Assembly: GCA_025531455.1 (NCBI GenBank)
Contig: JAMYHL010000033.1
Span: forward strand, 124,001 to 188,000
Direction: 5' to 3'
From: Apiotrichum sp. Y4204
Taxonomy: Eukaryota > Basidiomycota > Tremellomycetes > Trichosporonales > Trichosporonaceae
Length of the DNA: 64,000 nt
Part shown: positions 47,988 to 59,167 of the stretch, piece by piece
Layout: the number at the start of each line of letters is the position of its first letter
Position numbering within the stretch: the stretch's first letter is position 1
Made by a program: the position numbers and the translations under genes
Notes under the pieces: generated by a model
Databases searched by the model: none
Told to the model about the DNA's origin: nothing
Seen by the model: only the letters and a program-made list of their open reading frames with translations

Positions 47988-50042
47988 ATGACGTTCACAG
48001 TCATCAATGGAGGCGTCAACCCCGGCCTCTTCACACCCGCTCAGCCAGTGATCCCCGGCGAGTCCCCTCCTGGATCTGGCAACAACCCGCCGCCGCCGCC
48101 TCGTCCACCCCGCCGCGTCTACCAGCCCAGTGTTGATCAGTCTGCGAACACGTCGCCGCCGCCAATCACCGGAGGAAGCCACGGAAGCCACGGGAGCCAT
48201 TCGCGCAGCAGCTCCCACTCGCTCTCCCTCAGCATGCTCAACGTCAGTGGTCACAACGCTCCCTACGACATTTCCCCAGTCAACAGCACACCCGCCAGCG
48301 CAGGCCATGGCACGGGCTTCCCCACTCCGACCGCCGGTGCGAGCGTGTCCCGCACCCAGAGTCTCCGCGCGCAGATGCAGTCGCAGCCGGGTGCAGAGTA
48401 CAATGTGAGCGCCCTTGGACGCAGTGCGTCTATGCGTGCACCGGGAGAACTTGCATACTCGCGCATGCACGCCAGCCCGCCACCCCCGCACCCGTTCAGC
48501 GCAGCAACTCCGCCACGTCCCTCAAAGTCCACTCTCTATCCCGGCGACGACGACGAGCCTTCTGGCGAAATCCGTCGCCACCAGAGCCTTACCTATGGCA
48601 CCTCTGCGCGCACGCGCGAGCGATTGGAACGTTCCCAGGCGCTCCTGTCCCTCGACCAGCGCGAGGACCTCCGACGCCTGGCTGCTTCTCCCAGCGGGGC
48701 TTCTGCCACTGGTTCCGCAGACGGGCGCTCGCACTCTCGCCACCTTTCGATCGGTATAGACGACTCTCCCATGGGGCGCTCGGTATGGGCTCCCAGTGGC
48801 GCCAATGATGGTGATGACGGCTGGTCCAGTTCCGCGGCGCTCCAGGACGCCCTCGAGTCACTGTCGATCTCGGGTCGAGACCAGGTCTCCCACCCACATC
48901 CGCGCCACCCGCCTACGTTGCAGCATCCTGGAGAGGAGCCGGCCTGGGTCACCAACCTTGTTGGCATGCCAGGGCAGCCGTCCCCACAGGCCGCTCAGCG
49001 CCCACTGGGAGGATGGGACGACCGCAACGCGCCGTCGCCGTACGGCCTCCCCCCTCAGTGGGGCGGCGGCCACCAGCTGCAGCCACCTCTCGGTCTCTAC
49101 CAGCAACAGCAGCTGTACGCGCAGGCGCAGGCGCAGGCACAACTCAAACTCGCTGCCGCAGGACTGGGCGGTGGCCCTATCACCCCCCTTCCCGGCCTGT
49201 CACCCATGCAAATGTCCCCTGGGTATCCCATGACTCCACAGGGCTACCTCGGGGCACCCTTCACCCCGACGTACGCGACCCCACCCCCGGCGGTCCCTCC
49301 CGCGGGTCCCCCAATGTCTGCGCAGGATCTCGACGTGCTAGAGCTCGCACGCAGCAAAGGCCTCAACCCCGCCACATTCGACTGCAAACCGCCGTTCGCG
49401 CGCTTCTTTGTTATCAAGAGCTACACCGAGGATGATGTGCAAAAGTCGCTCAAGCACGGCATCTGGTCGTCCACCGTGCTCGGCAACAAGCGTCTGGACG
49501 CCGCGTACCGCGAGAGCCACGAGCGCGGCCCAATCTACCTGTTCTTCAGTGTCAATGGATCGCGACACTTCTGCGGCGTTGCGCAGATGACCAGCCCGTG
49601 AGTGATGAGTGACTAGACACGATCTAACCCCAGTGTCGACGAGACCCGGTCATCCAACGTTTGGGCGCAGGACAAGTGGAAGGGTATCTTCAGCGTGTCG
49701 TGGATCTTTGTGCGCGACATCTCCAACCTTGCCCTGCGCCACATCCGGCTAAACAACACCCCGGAGCGCAAGCCGATCACCAACACCCGCGACACGACCG
49801 AGGTGCCGTACGAGAACGGCTGCGAGGTGCTCCAGATCTTCCTCGACCACCAGCACAAGTCCAAGACGTCGCTCCTGCAGGACTTTGCATACTATGAGCG
49901 TCTGAGCGCGACGCGCGAGAACACGGCATCGCCGCAGCCCGCGGCCCACGGTCACTCGGGCCACGCGACACCCACCCCGATGGGATACCCCGTCGCGCAC
50001 GCTGGCAGCCCGCTCCCCACCGCCCCGCCCCGTGTCGGGTGA
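47988..50042 (+). CDS. YTH-domain RNA-binding protein (m6A reader)
   Basis: Binds N6-methyladenosine in RNA through the C-terminal YTH domain. Two exons, 47988-49597 and 49634-50042, give 672 residues from the ATG at 47988. The first about 440 residues are disordered, rich in Ser, Pro, Gln and Gly. The YTH domain (about residues 463-610) shows [61 protein letters not shown], the family order with the cage tryptophans in HGIW and in the KWKG/SVSW region. The domain arrangement is that of the YTHDF/Pho92 class. Expression control by m6A-dependent mRNA decay is known for the family. The start may lie farther upstream, at 46588. Confidence 0.93.
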
Positions 50043-50066
50043 TCCGTGATCCGTGATCCGTGATCC
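50039..50066. repeat. four 7-bp tandem units over the YTH stop codon
   Basis: GTGATCC occurs four times in a row. The TGA stop of the YTH gene is inside the first unit. Because 7 is not a multiple of 3, a change in copy number would not alter the stop in unit 1. Confidence 0.9.
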
Positions 50067-51760
50067 GGGGAGAGGCAAGAGATGAAGAGTGAAGAAGGAA
50101 GCGGTGAAGCGGAAGAATCAACAAAGGAATAGAGCCGGTGGCTCGTTGGGACGTAGAAATAATGTCGTCTTCGTGTCTTGACGATGGAGGACCGGGGCCT
50201 GGTCCCACTTTATAGATACCCAGGAATGAATGAAGAGGATGAACGAATGCGGGATGGCGTAGCACCGAGAGTGTGGGAGACATAGTCTGGGTGAAAGTCT
50301 GCGACGCTATCGGCAATCTACTCGTGCTCCCTGTGCGGAGGGCTTTGTCACCAGAAACAAAATGTCACTCGGCGACTAGTGGTTCCACGGCCTCGCCACC
50401 CATGCCAGGCGTTGCACCAACATCAGATAAGGAGCAATGCCAAGCGGTGATAACGGATGAGAGAGAGACCAACCCGGATGATCTAGAGGGGAAGTGAGGG
50501 GTAACAGGGCACGACTGGATATCAACTAGGTATATTTCCACAGGCAACATGCACACTTGCACATGATCCAGCGCAGCGACCAGCCGCAATGTCGCGTAGC
50601 ATATCTCCTACCAAGCCCAGAACGACCAGAACTCGGCTTTGCACGCATTCACTGTCCACAGAGTCAGCAATGCTACACGCCGGCCAAGGGTCCGAGAGTA
50701 CGAGAGTCCGAGAGTCAGTGAGGTACGTGGTAGCAGTAGCGCCATGCATCCATGCGGCCCAGTCCTATTTCTCACCGTGTGGCTCCTTAAGGGCCACAAG
50801 GGCCACCCACAGTCCACGGCTTGCCATGCTCTTGGTGGTTCTGTACTCAATTGCAGTGGCGCAACGCTAACAACGGCATCCTGACGTCCTGACAAGCCGT
50901 GCGGGCTGGCGGCCTTGCGGCCTTGCGGGCTGGCGAGCTCGCATGTATTGGGCCGTTGGAGTTGCGCCATGCATTGCGTGTTACCCTTTGCTTCTCCAGC
51001 CAGGTCTGTAGAGAATGCGAAAGGGCCAATTGAGCATTTGCGCATTTGTACTGTATGGGTTAGGAGTGCGATTCCAGGGATGCAGTCTGTGATTTCTGGG
51101 CGTTGAGGGGCATGAAGGGTTGGCTCGTCCCTCATCCCCTCAATGTCCATGTCCGTCTCCCTCCCCTCCAATCCTGCGTCCTCGTAGCCTGCCCTCCAAT
51201 GCCGAGCATCCAGAATACAGAGCACGCAGAGCTACGCGCCACGCCTTGGCACCAAAGCGCGGAATAGCGTTTCCCTGCACTACACGCCTCTGGGCCTCTG
51301 GCTCTCGGGGCCTCGGGGCTTGCGGACGCTAGGTGCCCAGAGTACTCTAGGGCAGCGCCACGCTTTGTACTGTATTTATCCGGCGCGTCGAGGCTATCGG
51401 CATACGGCCTACGACTAAGCTACGGTCTACGGGGAGTACGCGGGCAGCGGCAGGGAGAGCAAATTGGTGCAGAATTAATTTTGTCAACAATCAAGCAATG
51501 TTCTCGAGGCTGAGAGAGTGGGAAAGTGGACTAAGTGAGGGACAAGGGCGAGCAGGAGGGGGATCAAAGGAGCAAAGGAGTAGATCCGGCGCTGAGGGTG
51601 ATCCTCCTCTGCAGTGTTGTCTTGTTGTCTTTGTTGCCTCCCATCATCTCGCGGCCTCCCATCTGACATTGCGGCTACGAGCTGCAAGCCATCTAGACAT
51701 CTACAGTACTTCTTCCTCCTTCCTCCCCCATCGCCCTCCCTCCCTCTGCCCACGCTCACG
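50043..51760. other. gene-poor region between YTH and SUR7-type genes
   Basis: About 1.7 kb with the 7-bp tandem at its left edge and small direct repeats such as GCGGCCTTGCGGCCTTGCGG near 50910. No gene recognised. Confidence 0.55.
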
Positions 51761-52830
51761 ATGAAGGGCGAACACTGCATCGCGGGCGCGTCGCTCCTCA
51801 CCCTCATGGCGATGATCCTCCTCGTCTTCGCCAACATTGGCCAGCTGCATGCCGGCGCAGTGTGTAGTGGTGTCTACATGGTCGAAGTGAACGTAATGGG
51901 GTGAGTGGAAGTGGGAGTTGCGCAGGGGTGGTGTTGGTCGTGCCAGATGGTGGACAACCGCGCGTTGTCACCCTTGAGCCACTCTGTTCCCACGCAAGGT
52001 CTCACACTGACCCCAGCCTCGGCAACGCGATCCAGTCGGCCAACAAACTCTCCGCAGGGCTGTATGACACGGTCAACGACAAGAAGAAGGACCCGCTGGG
52101 CGGCTCAAAGGGGTTGAGGCAGTACTACCGCTGGGGCCTGTACAGTGCGTTCCGTGGCGTAGCGCGAAGCGAGAGGCGCAAAGCGAGAGGGACCGCTTTC
52201 CAGAAGACTAACCCCAGATGGGTGCGGGTACCAGAAGAACGGCGCGGGGATCTGCAACGACACGGCGTTTGCGTACCCTTTTGCGCCGCTTGAGCAGATT
52301 GTGGCCGACGCGCCGGCAAAGCCAAACGACTACAAGAAGATTATCACGCAGATCATCCCCGACGAGGCCGCGTCGTTCAAGAACGACGGGTGGAACCGCG
52401 GCCTGTCGCGGACGGGCTCGATGCTGATTTTCATCGGCTCGATTTTGACTATTCCCGCGCTCGTGGCCGGCGTGGTCAAGGCGCGGGTGTCGTTCCTCGT
52501 CGCTGCTGTCTCGTCTGGAGTCAGCGCGCTGCTGCTCATGATTGGCGCGGCCATGTGGTCGAGCATCATCGCAAAGGACTCGTGGCTCAAGGTCGTAAAG
52601 GTCCAGGGTAAGGTGCCGCTCGGTATTACGGTCAAGGCCGGCGCATCGCTTGGTGAGTGGGAGGTTGGGGGACAGTTGGAACTGTCGTTGGGTCAAGTCA
52701 AGAGGTCTTGCTAATCCCAGGCCTCACATGGGCTGCGTGCGTGTTCATGGCCCTCGCGACCGCGCCGTACGCCATCTCGTGCTTTACCTTCCGCCGCGCG
52801 CGCCCCAAGAACTCGTACAGCCAGTTCTAG
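51761..52830 (+). CDS. SUR7/PalI family four-span membrane protein
   Basis: Plasma-membrane tetraspan protein of the family that includes eisosome protein Sur7 and pH-signalling protein PalI/Rim9. Four exons, 51761-51900, 52017-52144, 52218-52652 and 52721-52830, give 270 residues. Spans lie near residues 8-30, 146-168, 172-198 and 236-258. The first span is followed by a long extracellular loop with the cysteines GCGYQKNGAGIC, the family's conserved pair. The C-terminus is short and basic (RRARPKNSYSQF). Reading past intron 2 spoils the GCGY motif, so the TACA/ATGGG join is favoured. Subfamily (Sur7 or Rim9) is not certain. Confidence 0.85.
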
Positions 52831-53118
52831 GGCAGTAGCCGCGTACAGCTGGCCTGTCCCTTCAGTCTGCCTTTCCTGTTCCATATTCGGTTGCGACTCT
52901 GTGCTCATAGTGATGGACTTTATGTTTGTGAGGCAAGCTGCGCAAAAGGGAGTGCGAGAGTGGTTGTAAGATAAGTGAAACCGCACGGGCAGCCGTGTTA
53001 GTTGTCAGTCGTTAGCTCTGCTGGGGTGTCTAAAGATACATAGCGGTTACAACAATGTTCTCCTCCCAGATGTCCACAGCCCTCCCAAGCCTGGCCACGA
53101 CCAGTACATGTAGCAGGC

Positions 53119-54186
53119 TCAAAACACCTCGACCTCCTGCTCAGCACCGCACTCGCACCTCTGGATCGTGACCGTGTCACCGTCCTCAGTCTCGACCGTC
53201 GTGTCATCAACATACTCGTGCACGTGCTCGGCCTCCTGAGCACGCTGGAACTGGTTGTTACGCGTGCGTTTCCGAAGTCTGGCGTCAGAATGGGGCCAAC
53301 GACGACTGGGTGATTTCAACACGATACCCACTCTCTCAGGCCCTTTTCAAACTTTGCCTCGCGCTTGCGTTTCTTGAATTCCTCGCGGCGCTCCCACTCT
53401 TTGTCGAGCCCCTCCTCGCCACCCCACTTGCGCCACGCCACCTCCTCAACCTGGAAACGCAGGAAGAGCATCATGTTCGAGTACGTCGACGCGTGCGGGT
53501 TCGGTTTGAGCAGATGCGGGAGCAAGTCCGTATCCTTGAGCTCTGGCTCCGTGAGGAGATAGTCCTGCCCTTAGCACCTGTCTAGTTGCAGTAGACTTAA
53601 TGCACTCACCTCTTTGCACTCTGTCTTCGTGAGGAGCGAGTACCGCTCCGGCCGCTTGTCCTTGCACGTCCGGCACACGCGCACATCAAACACCTTGAGA
53701 AACTGGTTGTCGATTTCGAGCGAGTTGCACTCCGCACACCGCGGCGACGAGTCCGGAAAGATGGCTGCCGTCAGAACCTAGAAGCACAGGCAGTGAGTGG
53801 GTACACTAACGCGGCTCCTCGCCCTCGCGCATCATCTGCTTTTCCCTCTCCTTGGCCCGCGCCAGCTCGACAACACTACGGATCCGGTCCCCTTCCTCGT
53901 CCTCTTTCGTGAGGAAGCCACCGCGCGAATTATGCAGCTTGCTGAGATCGTAATCAAAGTACTTCCCCAGACGGGGATCGCGGGGCAGCGGCGCCTCGGG
54001 GGCCTTGGCGGCGTCCGCCTGCGCCGAGACCATGTTCCGCGACGAGGCGGGCACCGCGGCGGGCTTGTGTACGAGCGGATGGGCTGTACGCGCCCCCGGG
54101 GCTGGGGCCGGCGCTGCGTGCCGCGCCTTGGCCTTTAGGCGGTTCAGCGCTGCGAGGCGCGCCTGCGCGGGTGTGAGGTCGGACAT
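53119..54186 (-). CDS. RAD14: DNA repair protein Rad14 (XPA)
   Basis: Damage-verification factor of nucleotide excision repair. Four exons, 53811-54186, 53610-53764, 53332-53564 and 53119-53278, give 307 residues. The zinc finger has cysteines at about 135, 138, 156 and 159 (C-x2-C-x17-C-x2-C), followed by the XPA DNA-binding domain with [27 protein letters not shown] and [18 protein letters not shown]. The C-terminus ends in an acidic stretch with a CEC motif, as in other Rad14/XPA proteins. The N-terminus is Ala/Pro-rich. The gene converges on the SUR7-type gene and is divergent from the flavin monooxygenase gene. Confidence 0.95.
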
Positions 54187-55159
54187 GGTGAGGTGGGTGG
54201 AGATGAACGATGGAGATGGAGATGGATATGGAGATGGATGAGATGAGGTCAGTGATTCAAAAGAGATGGATTTTGGGTGGCGAAATGAGACAAGTCGGAC
54301 CGTGGGAGAATACAATGCGTCATTCTTGACATTCTGTAATCCGAGATGCGATGGAGAATGGCGGAGACCGAGCGGAGATGAGGGGGTTTCGAGGTTTGCT
54401 GAACGTGCTATGCATGCATTCGAGGCATGGACACAGCGTGGTCTGCAATCCAATGCATGCATTTCGTGCTGACATTCTCCTCTCTTCGCATGCGGCGCTG
54501 CGGTTTGTGAAGAGAGTCAAGCCCATCAGAATGGCATGCGAGTGGCGGGCCGGGACAGCCTCCCAAAAGTACACAAAGGACATGCACTCTGGAAACATAT
54601 GTTTACTCTATCTACTAGCCATCTCATGCCAAACGCGGCCGCCATCTCTTGCATCTTGCACGCACGCGTGCACGCGTTTTCCATTCCCCAATGCTTTTTT
54701 ACTGTGGGCCCGCGTAGACTCTCCAAGCTGCGCGCGGCGCGCGGCGTGCTGACGCGCCTCGCCTGTTGCTACTGCGATGACGACAGCCCGCGTCCGAGTG
54801 TGGCGCCCATGCCCGCGCGTGTGACCCCACTCCTCCAGGCTTCCAGCTATCCAACGATCCATCTCGCGCAACCTTCGCATCCCCCACACTTTGACTCCAT
54901 CGACTAACCATCTCCTCTCACTAACTCACACCACCCCAGTGGAGGCGGAACGCACGACGCACATCACACGACTCGCCTCGCCTCATTCTGTACCGTACTC
55001 CTTCTTCCGTTCCCACGAGATTCCCCCGGCTCGCTGAAGCCTCGGTGACGACACCTTGACAGCCCGACGCGCGCACTGAAGGCGGACATCCTGCCACCAG
55101 AGTACAACGAACCTCTTGACCGTGTATATACATTTGCAGACCAACGGTCATCTTGCACA
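54187..55159. other. divergent region RAD14/monooxygenase
   Basis: About 1 kb between two divergent starts. Just upstream of RAD14 is a GATGGA-type tandem (about 54207-54245). GCATGCATTCGAGG and GCATGCATTTCG motifs occur near 54410-54465. No gene seen. Confidence 0.6.
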
Positions 55160-57339
55160 ATGTCACCTCCATCTCCATCTTCTCGCAACCATATTCTTCC
55201 CCCAGACCACCACACCATCTCTCCAACCAGCAACCTACGCGCCGCAGCGATGAGACCCCTTCCCCCGCGCACCTCGACGCTGATCATCGGCGGTGGACCC
55301 TCCGGCCTCGTCGCGCTCAAGTACGCGCTGGAGACCACAACGTGGCCGCCCGGTGCCGAGCCGGTGCTCCTCGAGGCCGAGCGCGATATAGGCGGCACTT
55401 TTAGGTGAGAACTGCTCTTGCTGCCCCAAGTTCACCCTGACTCCAGGTATCGCGGGTACGAGAACGCCGAGCTCGTGTCGTCCAAGCAGCTCACCTGCTT
55501 CTCCGACTTCCGCTACCCGATCTCGGCGCCGGACCATCCCACGCTGCCAAACTTTGTGTCGTACCTGCACGCGTATACGACTGAGTTCCGGCTGTGGCCA
55601 AACGTCCATCTCGGCGTGCAGGTCGTGCAGCTGGAGAAGAGCGGGTCGGGCGCGTATCCCCACATCGCGACTGTACGGAATGCCCACCCCGAGAGCCTGG
55701 GCGACGTCACCGAGGGCCCGATTACGATCGCCGCACAGCGCGTGGTCATCGCCACGGGACTGCATGTCGTGCCGAACATCCCACCCATCGTGGGTCTGAA
55801 CAAGGCGCCGCTCAGTGAACCCCGCGTCGAATGGATCCACTCGTCAGAGTACAAGAAGCGTTCCCAGCTCGCCGACCGCGACGTGCTTGTTCTCGGAGCA
55901 GGTGAGACTGGCATGGACGTTGCGTACGAGGCTGCCCACGTCGCGAACAAGGTATGGCTGGGCGTGAGAACCGGATTCCTCAGCTTCCCAAAGGTACGTT
56001 CCTCGTAGCTGCCACGCTCATCTGTACAGGTACTCAACAACTTCCGTATCCTGGGATCGACATTCGACGGCGCGCTTCCCATTGACGGCCTGATCACCAA
56101 CCTTTTTGAGGACGCGTACGTCCACCCGTGGGTCGCCGCGAGCCACCTGCGCTGGTTCGTGTCCGACTTTGTCATCCGCCGCGTCATGTGGGTCATGACC
56201 GGCACCATGGCGGGGTGCAACCAGTGGGCAGGAGAGCTCGAGCCGGAGCGCCAGGGGCGCGCATACGTCTTCCTGAACAAGAGCGGGTAAGTCGTGTCGC
56301 AGTCGTTCTGAGCTCACAAGCAGAAAGGCAATGCAGTTTATCAACAAGCCTTTCCACAAGCTCTCGCGCCTGCACCGCCTGTTCTTCAGCTACATGGACC
56401 CGCCCGCGCCACCAAACGACCCGACAATCGACCTCGTCCCCTTCCCCTCGCGCTTTGAGAACGGTGCTGCCATCTTCCCTCCGCCTCCGCCGCACCGCGC
56501 AAAGGAGACGGCGTGGAAGGAGCCGTGCCACCCTGACCTCGTCGTCCTTGCCACCGGATACCGCCAGGACTTTGACTTTCTCAGCAAGGAGTATGCGCGC
56601 CCACACGAGTGTGACATCCGCGGTGTGTGCGACTCGCGCGATACGAGCGTGGGATATATTGGCTTCCTACGGCCCGGTGTCGGTGAGTAGTGTCGAGCGG
56701 GTCTACTCTTCATAATCTCCAACTGACTCCAGGCGCGATCCCGCCGATGGCCGAGATGCAAACGCAGCTCTTCTTCCTTCTCAGCCAGGGCCGCATGCCG
56801 CTGCCGACTTCGCCGGAAAACTATCATCTCCTGCACCGCGCCGAGGGGCGCATCCAGTACGGCGTCGACTACAGCACATACATTGCACAGCTCGCACGCG
56901 ACATGGGCACCGCCCCGTCCCTTCTGGAGCTGTGGCGCGAGTACGGCGCATTCGTGACCTTGGTTTACTGGTAGGTTGGATACCCTGATTAGTACTGATT
57001 CCAGCTTTGGCGCCGCGTTCCCGACATTTTACCGCCTCCTTGGCCCGTACCGCACCCCCAAGGCCGAAACCGTCGTGCGGACCGAGCTGTGGGAGACGAT
57101 CCGCCGGCGCGGCGTAATCGGCAACCTCTTCATGGGTGTCATCCCGATGGTAAGTCAACAAACAAAAGGTCTGATTCTCACGTCAGGCGTTCTACGCCGC
57201 TGTCAACGCGCTCGCGCTCATGGTCGATGTGGGCTGGACGCTCCTCGCGCGCGCGGTGCCCGCCATCCGCGCGCCGCCCCATTCCGTGTTTCACGCCGAC
57301 CGCCCCCGTCTGAGCGTCAAAACTGAGTTTGTAGAGTAG
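55160..57339 (+). CDS. flavin-containing monooxygenase-like protein
   Basis: FAD- and NADPH-dependent monooxygenase family. Seven exons (55160-55404, 55447-55993, 56030-56286, 56324-56682, 56733-56970, 57005-57149, 57187-57339) give 647 residues. It has the FAD motif LIIGGGPSGL, the pyridine-nucleotide motif DVLVLGAGETGMD and the late LVVLATGYRQDF motif. A WIHSSEYK segment occupies the place of the FMO fingerprint (FxGxxxHSxxF). The C-terminal part continues well past a standard FMO and holds a hydrophobic stretch (FYAAVNALALMVDVGW), which may tether it to a membrane. A second ATG, at 55250, would drop 30 low-complexity residues and could be the real start. Substrate is unknown. Confidence 0.88.
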
Positions 57340-58048
57340 ATTGATAGTGTGTATGGTTGCGAGATACCTATACGATCCCTGTTGTGTACGAAAGTGGTTG
57401 AGAGCGCGTGGCAGAGCAAACGCGACGGGGAATACGAGCCGAGATACAGAGAACTGGTTATTGAAGCATGCGAACGAATACCTTTCTGAGCTACGAGACG
57501 GTTTGAAGACTCGGGCACGTACGCCGTTGCCATCCAGAAGGGCAGAGCCTGTGTATGTTCATGGAACGGGTATGGGGGACACCGCCCGAATGTCAAGACC
57601 TGTGATCCGACCGATTTCCATCCGGATGATACGCAAGAACAGTGGACTCGGGGCTTGAGCCGCAGGATCCTCAGCCGAATGGCAGTGAGGAGCAGCCCCG
57701 ATCGCGCAACGCTACACCCGGATCTGTTGGTCTGGCCGTACAATCCCGACGCGCACACGCATGGTCTTTTGACCTCTCTATTTCCCCCGAAGCTAAGACG
57801 CACACCCACGAACGCATCCACTTTCGAGATTTCGCTGTATTGGCGCGCTGTTGCTCCCGCACCATGATCCGATCTGGACACGCGACGCGAGGTGGGTGTC
57901 GGCCGAAGTCTCCGATGAGACGAGATGAGACGATCTCGAGATGACCCCCCAAATCCGTTATCTGATAAACAGATAAGACTCCCTCCCCCTCCCTTCAAAA
58001 GTCCCAAGCCCGCATCCGCCCGCATCCCCCTGTCCTGTTCCCCACACA
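57340..58048. other. intergenic region
   Basis: About 0.7 kb between two plus-strand genes. No gene recognised. Confidence 0.6.
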
Positions 58049-59167
58049 ATGCTCCACCCAGACAGCTATCCGCACATTTTCGATGCGATCGCAGCCTCGG
58101 CCTCACGGGACACCCTCCTGTCCCTGCGGTGCGTGTGCCATGGTGCCGCGGCGGCAGTGGACGCAATCCTCTTCCGGCGCGCAGTGCTCGTCCTCGACTG
58201 GGCGGGGAGTGTGTATCTCGAGGCTGAGGGCGGACCACGCCTCACCCCCAATCTAAAAGACTACCCGCAGAGCCCGCCGAGCCTGCAGTCCTCCAGTACC
58301 AGTTTCCGGTCCATCTCTCCCCTCCTCCCCCACATCCGGCACCTCACCCTAGCCGGCGCGTTCGAGTTTGGGTGCATCCCCTCCCTCCCGGCCGTACGCG
58401 CGCTCATGGCCAGCATGCAGCTGCACAGCCTCACGCTCCACCCAGACCCGTACGCCCGCGTGTGGGCAGGAACCGGCGCTTTCATCCTCGACCTCGAAGC
58501 GGAGACCGAGGGCGTTCACGAAATTTGGCGCCCGCCGACCCCGCCCCCTTCATCGCCGTACGATAAGAAGGAATACCCCCCTTCCCCGCTCATACTCCGT
58601 CGACACGCGGCCCGCGGCGCGGCGCACCTCCCCCTCCCGGGGCGGGTGACGCTCCTCCTCTCGCACTGGTCCCCGGCATGGAGCAGCGGGCGCGCCGCGC
58701 GCGCCGCCCGCGTCTCTTGCGCACAGGGTGAGGCACAACTCGTAAAGTGGCGCTATGCCGCGGCCGTCGAGTTTGTCGCCCACGCACTTGACCATTCTCA
58801 CACTCATGTTCTCGTCCGCGGGCTTGAGTGCGTGCATGCCGCGTACCTCGACCACGCGTGGGTCGCGGACTATACCGCCCTCGGGGTGTTCCGCGCGCGC
58901 GTTGCCGCCCTCCGAGACAAGGAGCGCAGACGGCCGCCCACCCCGCTTTCCGCACCGCTTACCCCCGACGAGAGCGTGTTGCCTGGCCTCGCGATGGGCC
59001 TCGAGGACTACTTTGACACGGCCGCCGCGCTCAACCGCCTGCAAGACTACGCGTCATCCCGGTCCAGTTCCCGCGTCGCGGCAGACCTGAACAGGTTGCC
59101 GTCCTCATCGCCAGCCGCATGCATGTTCCTTCCTGCTTCGGCAGGCATGCGACCATGTCCCGAATAG
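58049..59167 (+). CDS. intronless F-box-like protein
   Basis: A single open frame of 372 residues. Residues 5-45 (HPDSYPHIFDAIAASASRDTLLSLRCVCHG...) resemble a divergent F-box: a Pro-containing start, a helix with LLSLR and a following small-residue stretch. The rest has short alternating hydrophobic segments that may form leucine-rich-like strands (HIRHLTLAG, LHSLTLHPD). Intronless F-box-like proteins are often expanded in basidiomycete yeasts. Such proteins usually recruit substrates to SCF ubiquitin ligases. The assignment is tentative because the F-box match is weak. Confidence 0.6.
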   Translation: MLHPDSYPHIFDAIAASASRDTLLSLRCVCHGAAAAVDAILFRRAVLVLDWAGSVYLEAEGGPRLTPNLKDYPQSPPSLQSSSTSFRSISPLLPHIRHLTLAGAFEFGCIPSLPAVRALMASMQLHSLTLHPDPYARVWAGTGAFILDLEAETEGVHEIWRPPTPPPSSPYDKKEYPPSPLILRRHAARGAAHLPLPGRVTLLLSHWSPAWSSGRAARAARVSCAQGEAQLVKWRYAAAVEFVAHALDHSHTHVLVRGLECVHAAYLDHAWVADYTALGVFRARVAALRDKERRRPPTPLSAPLTPDESVLPGLAMGLEDYFDTAAALNRLQDYASSRSSSRVAADLNRLPSSSPAACMFLPASAGMRPCPE

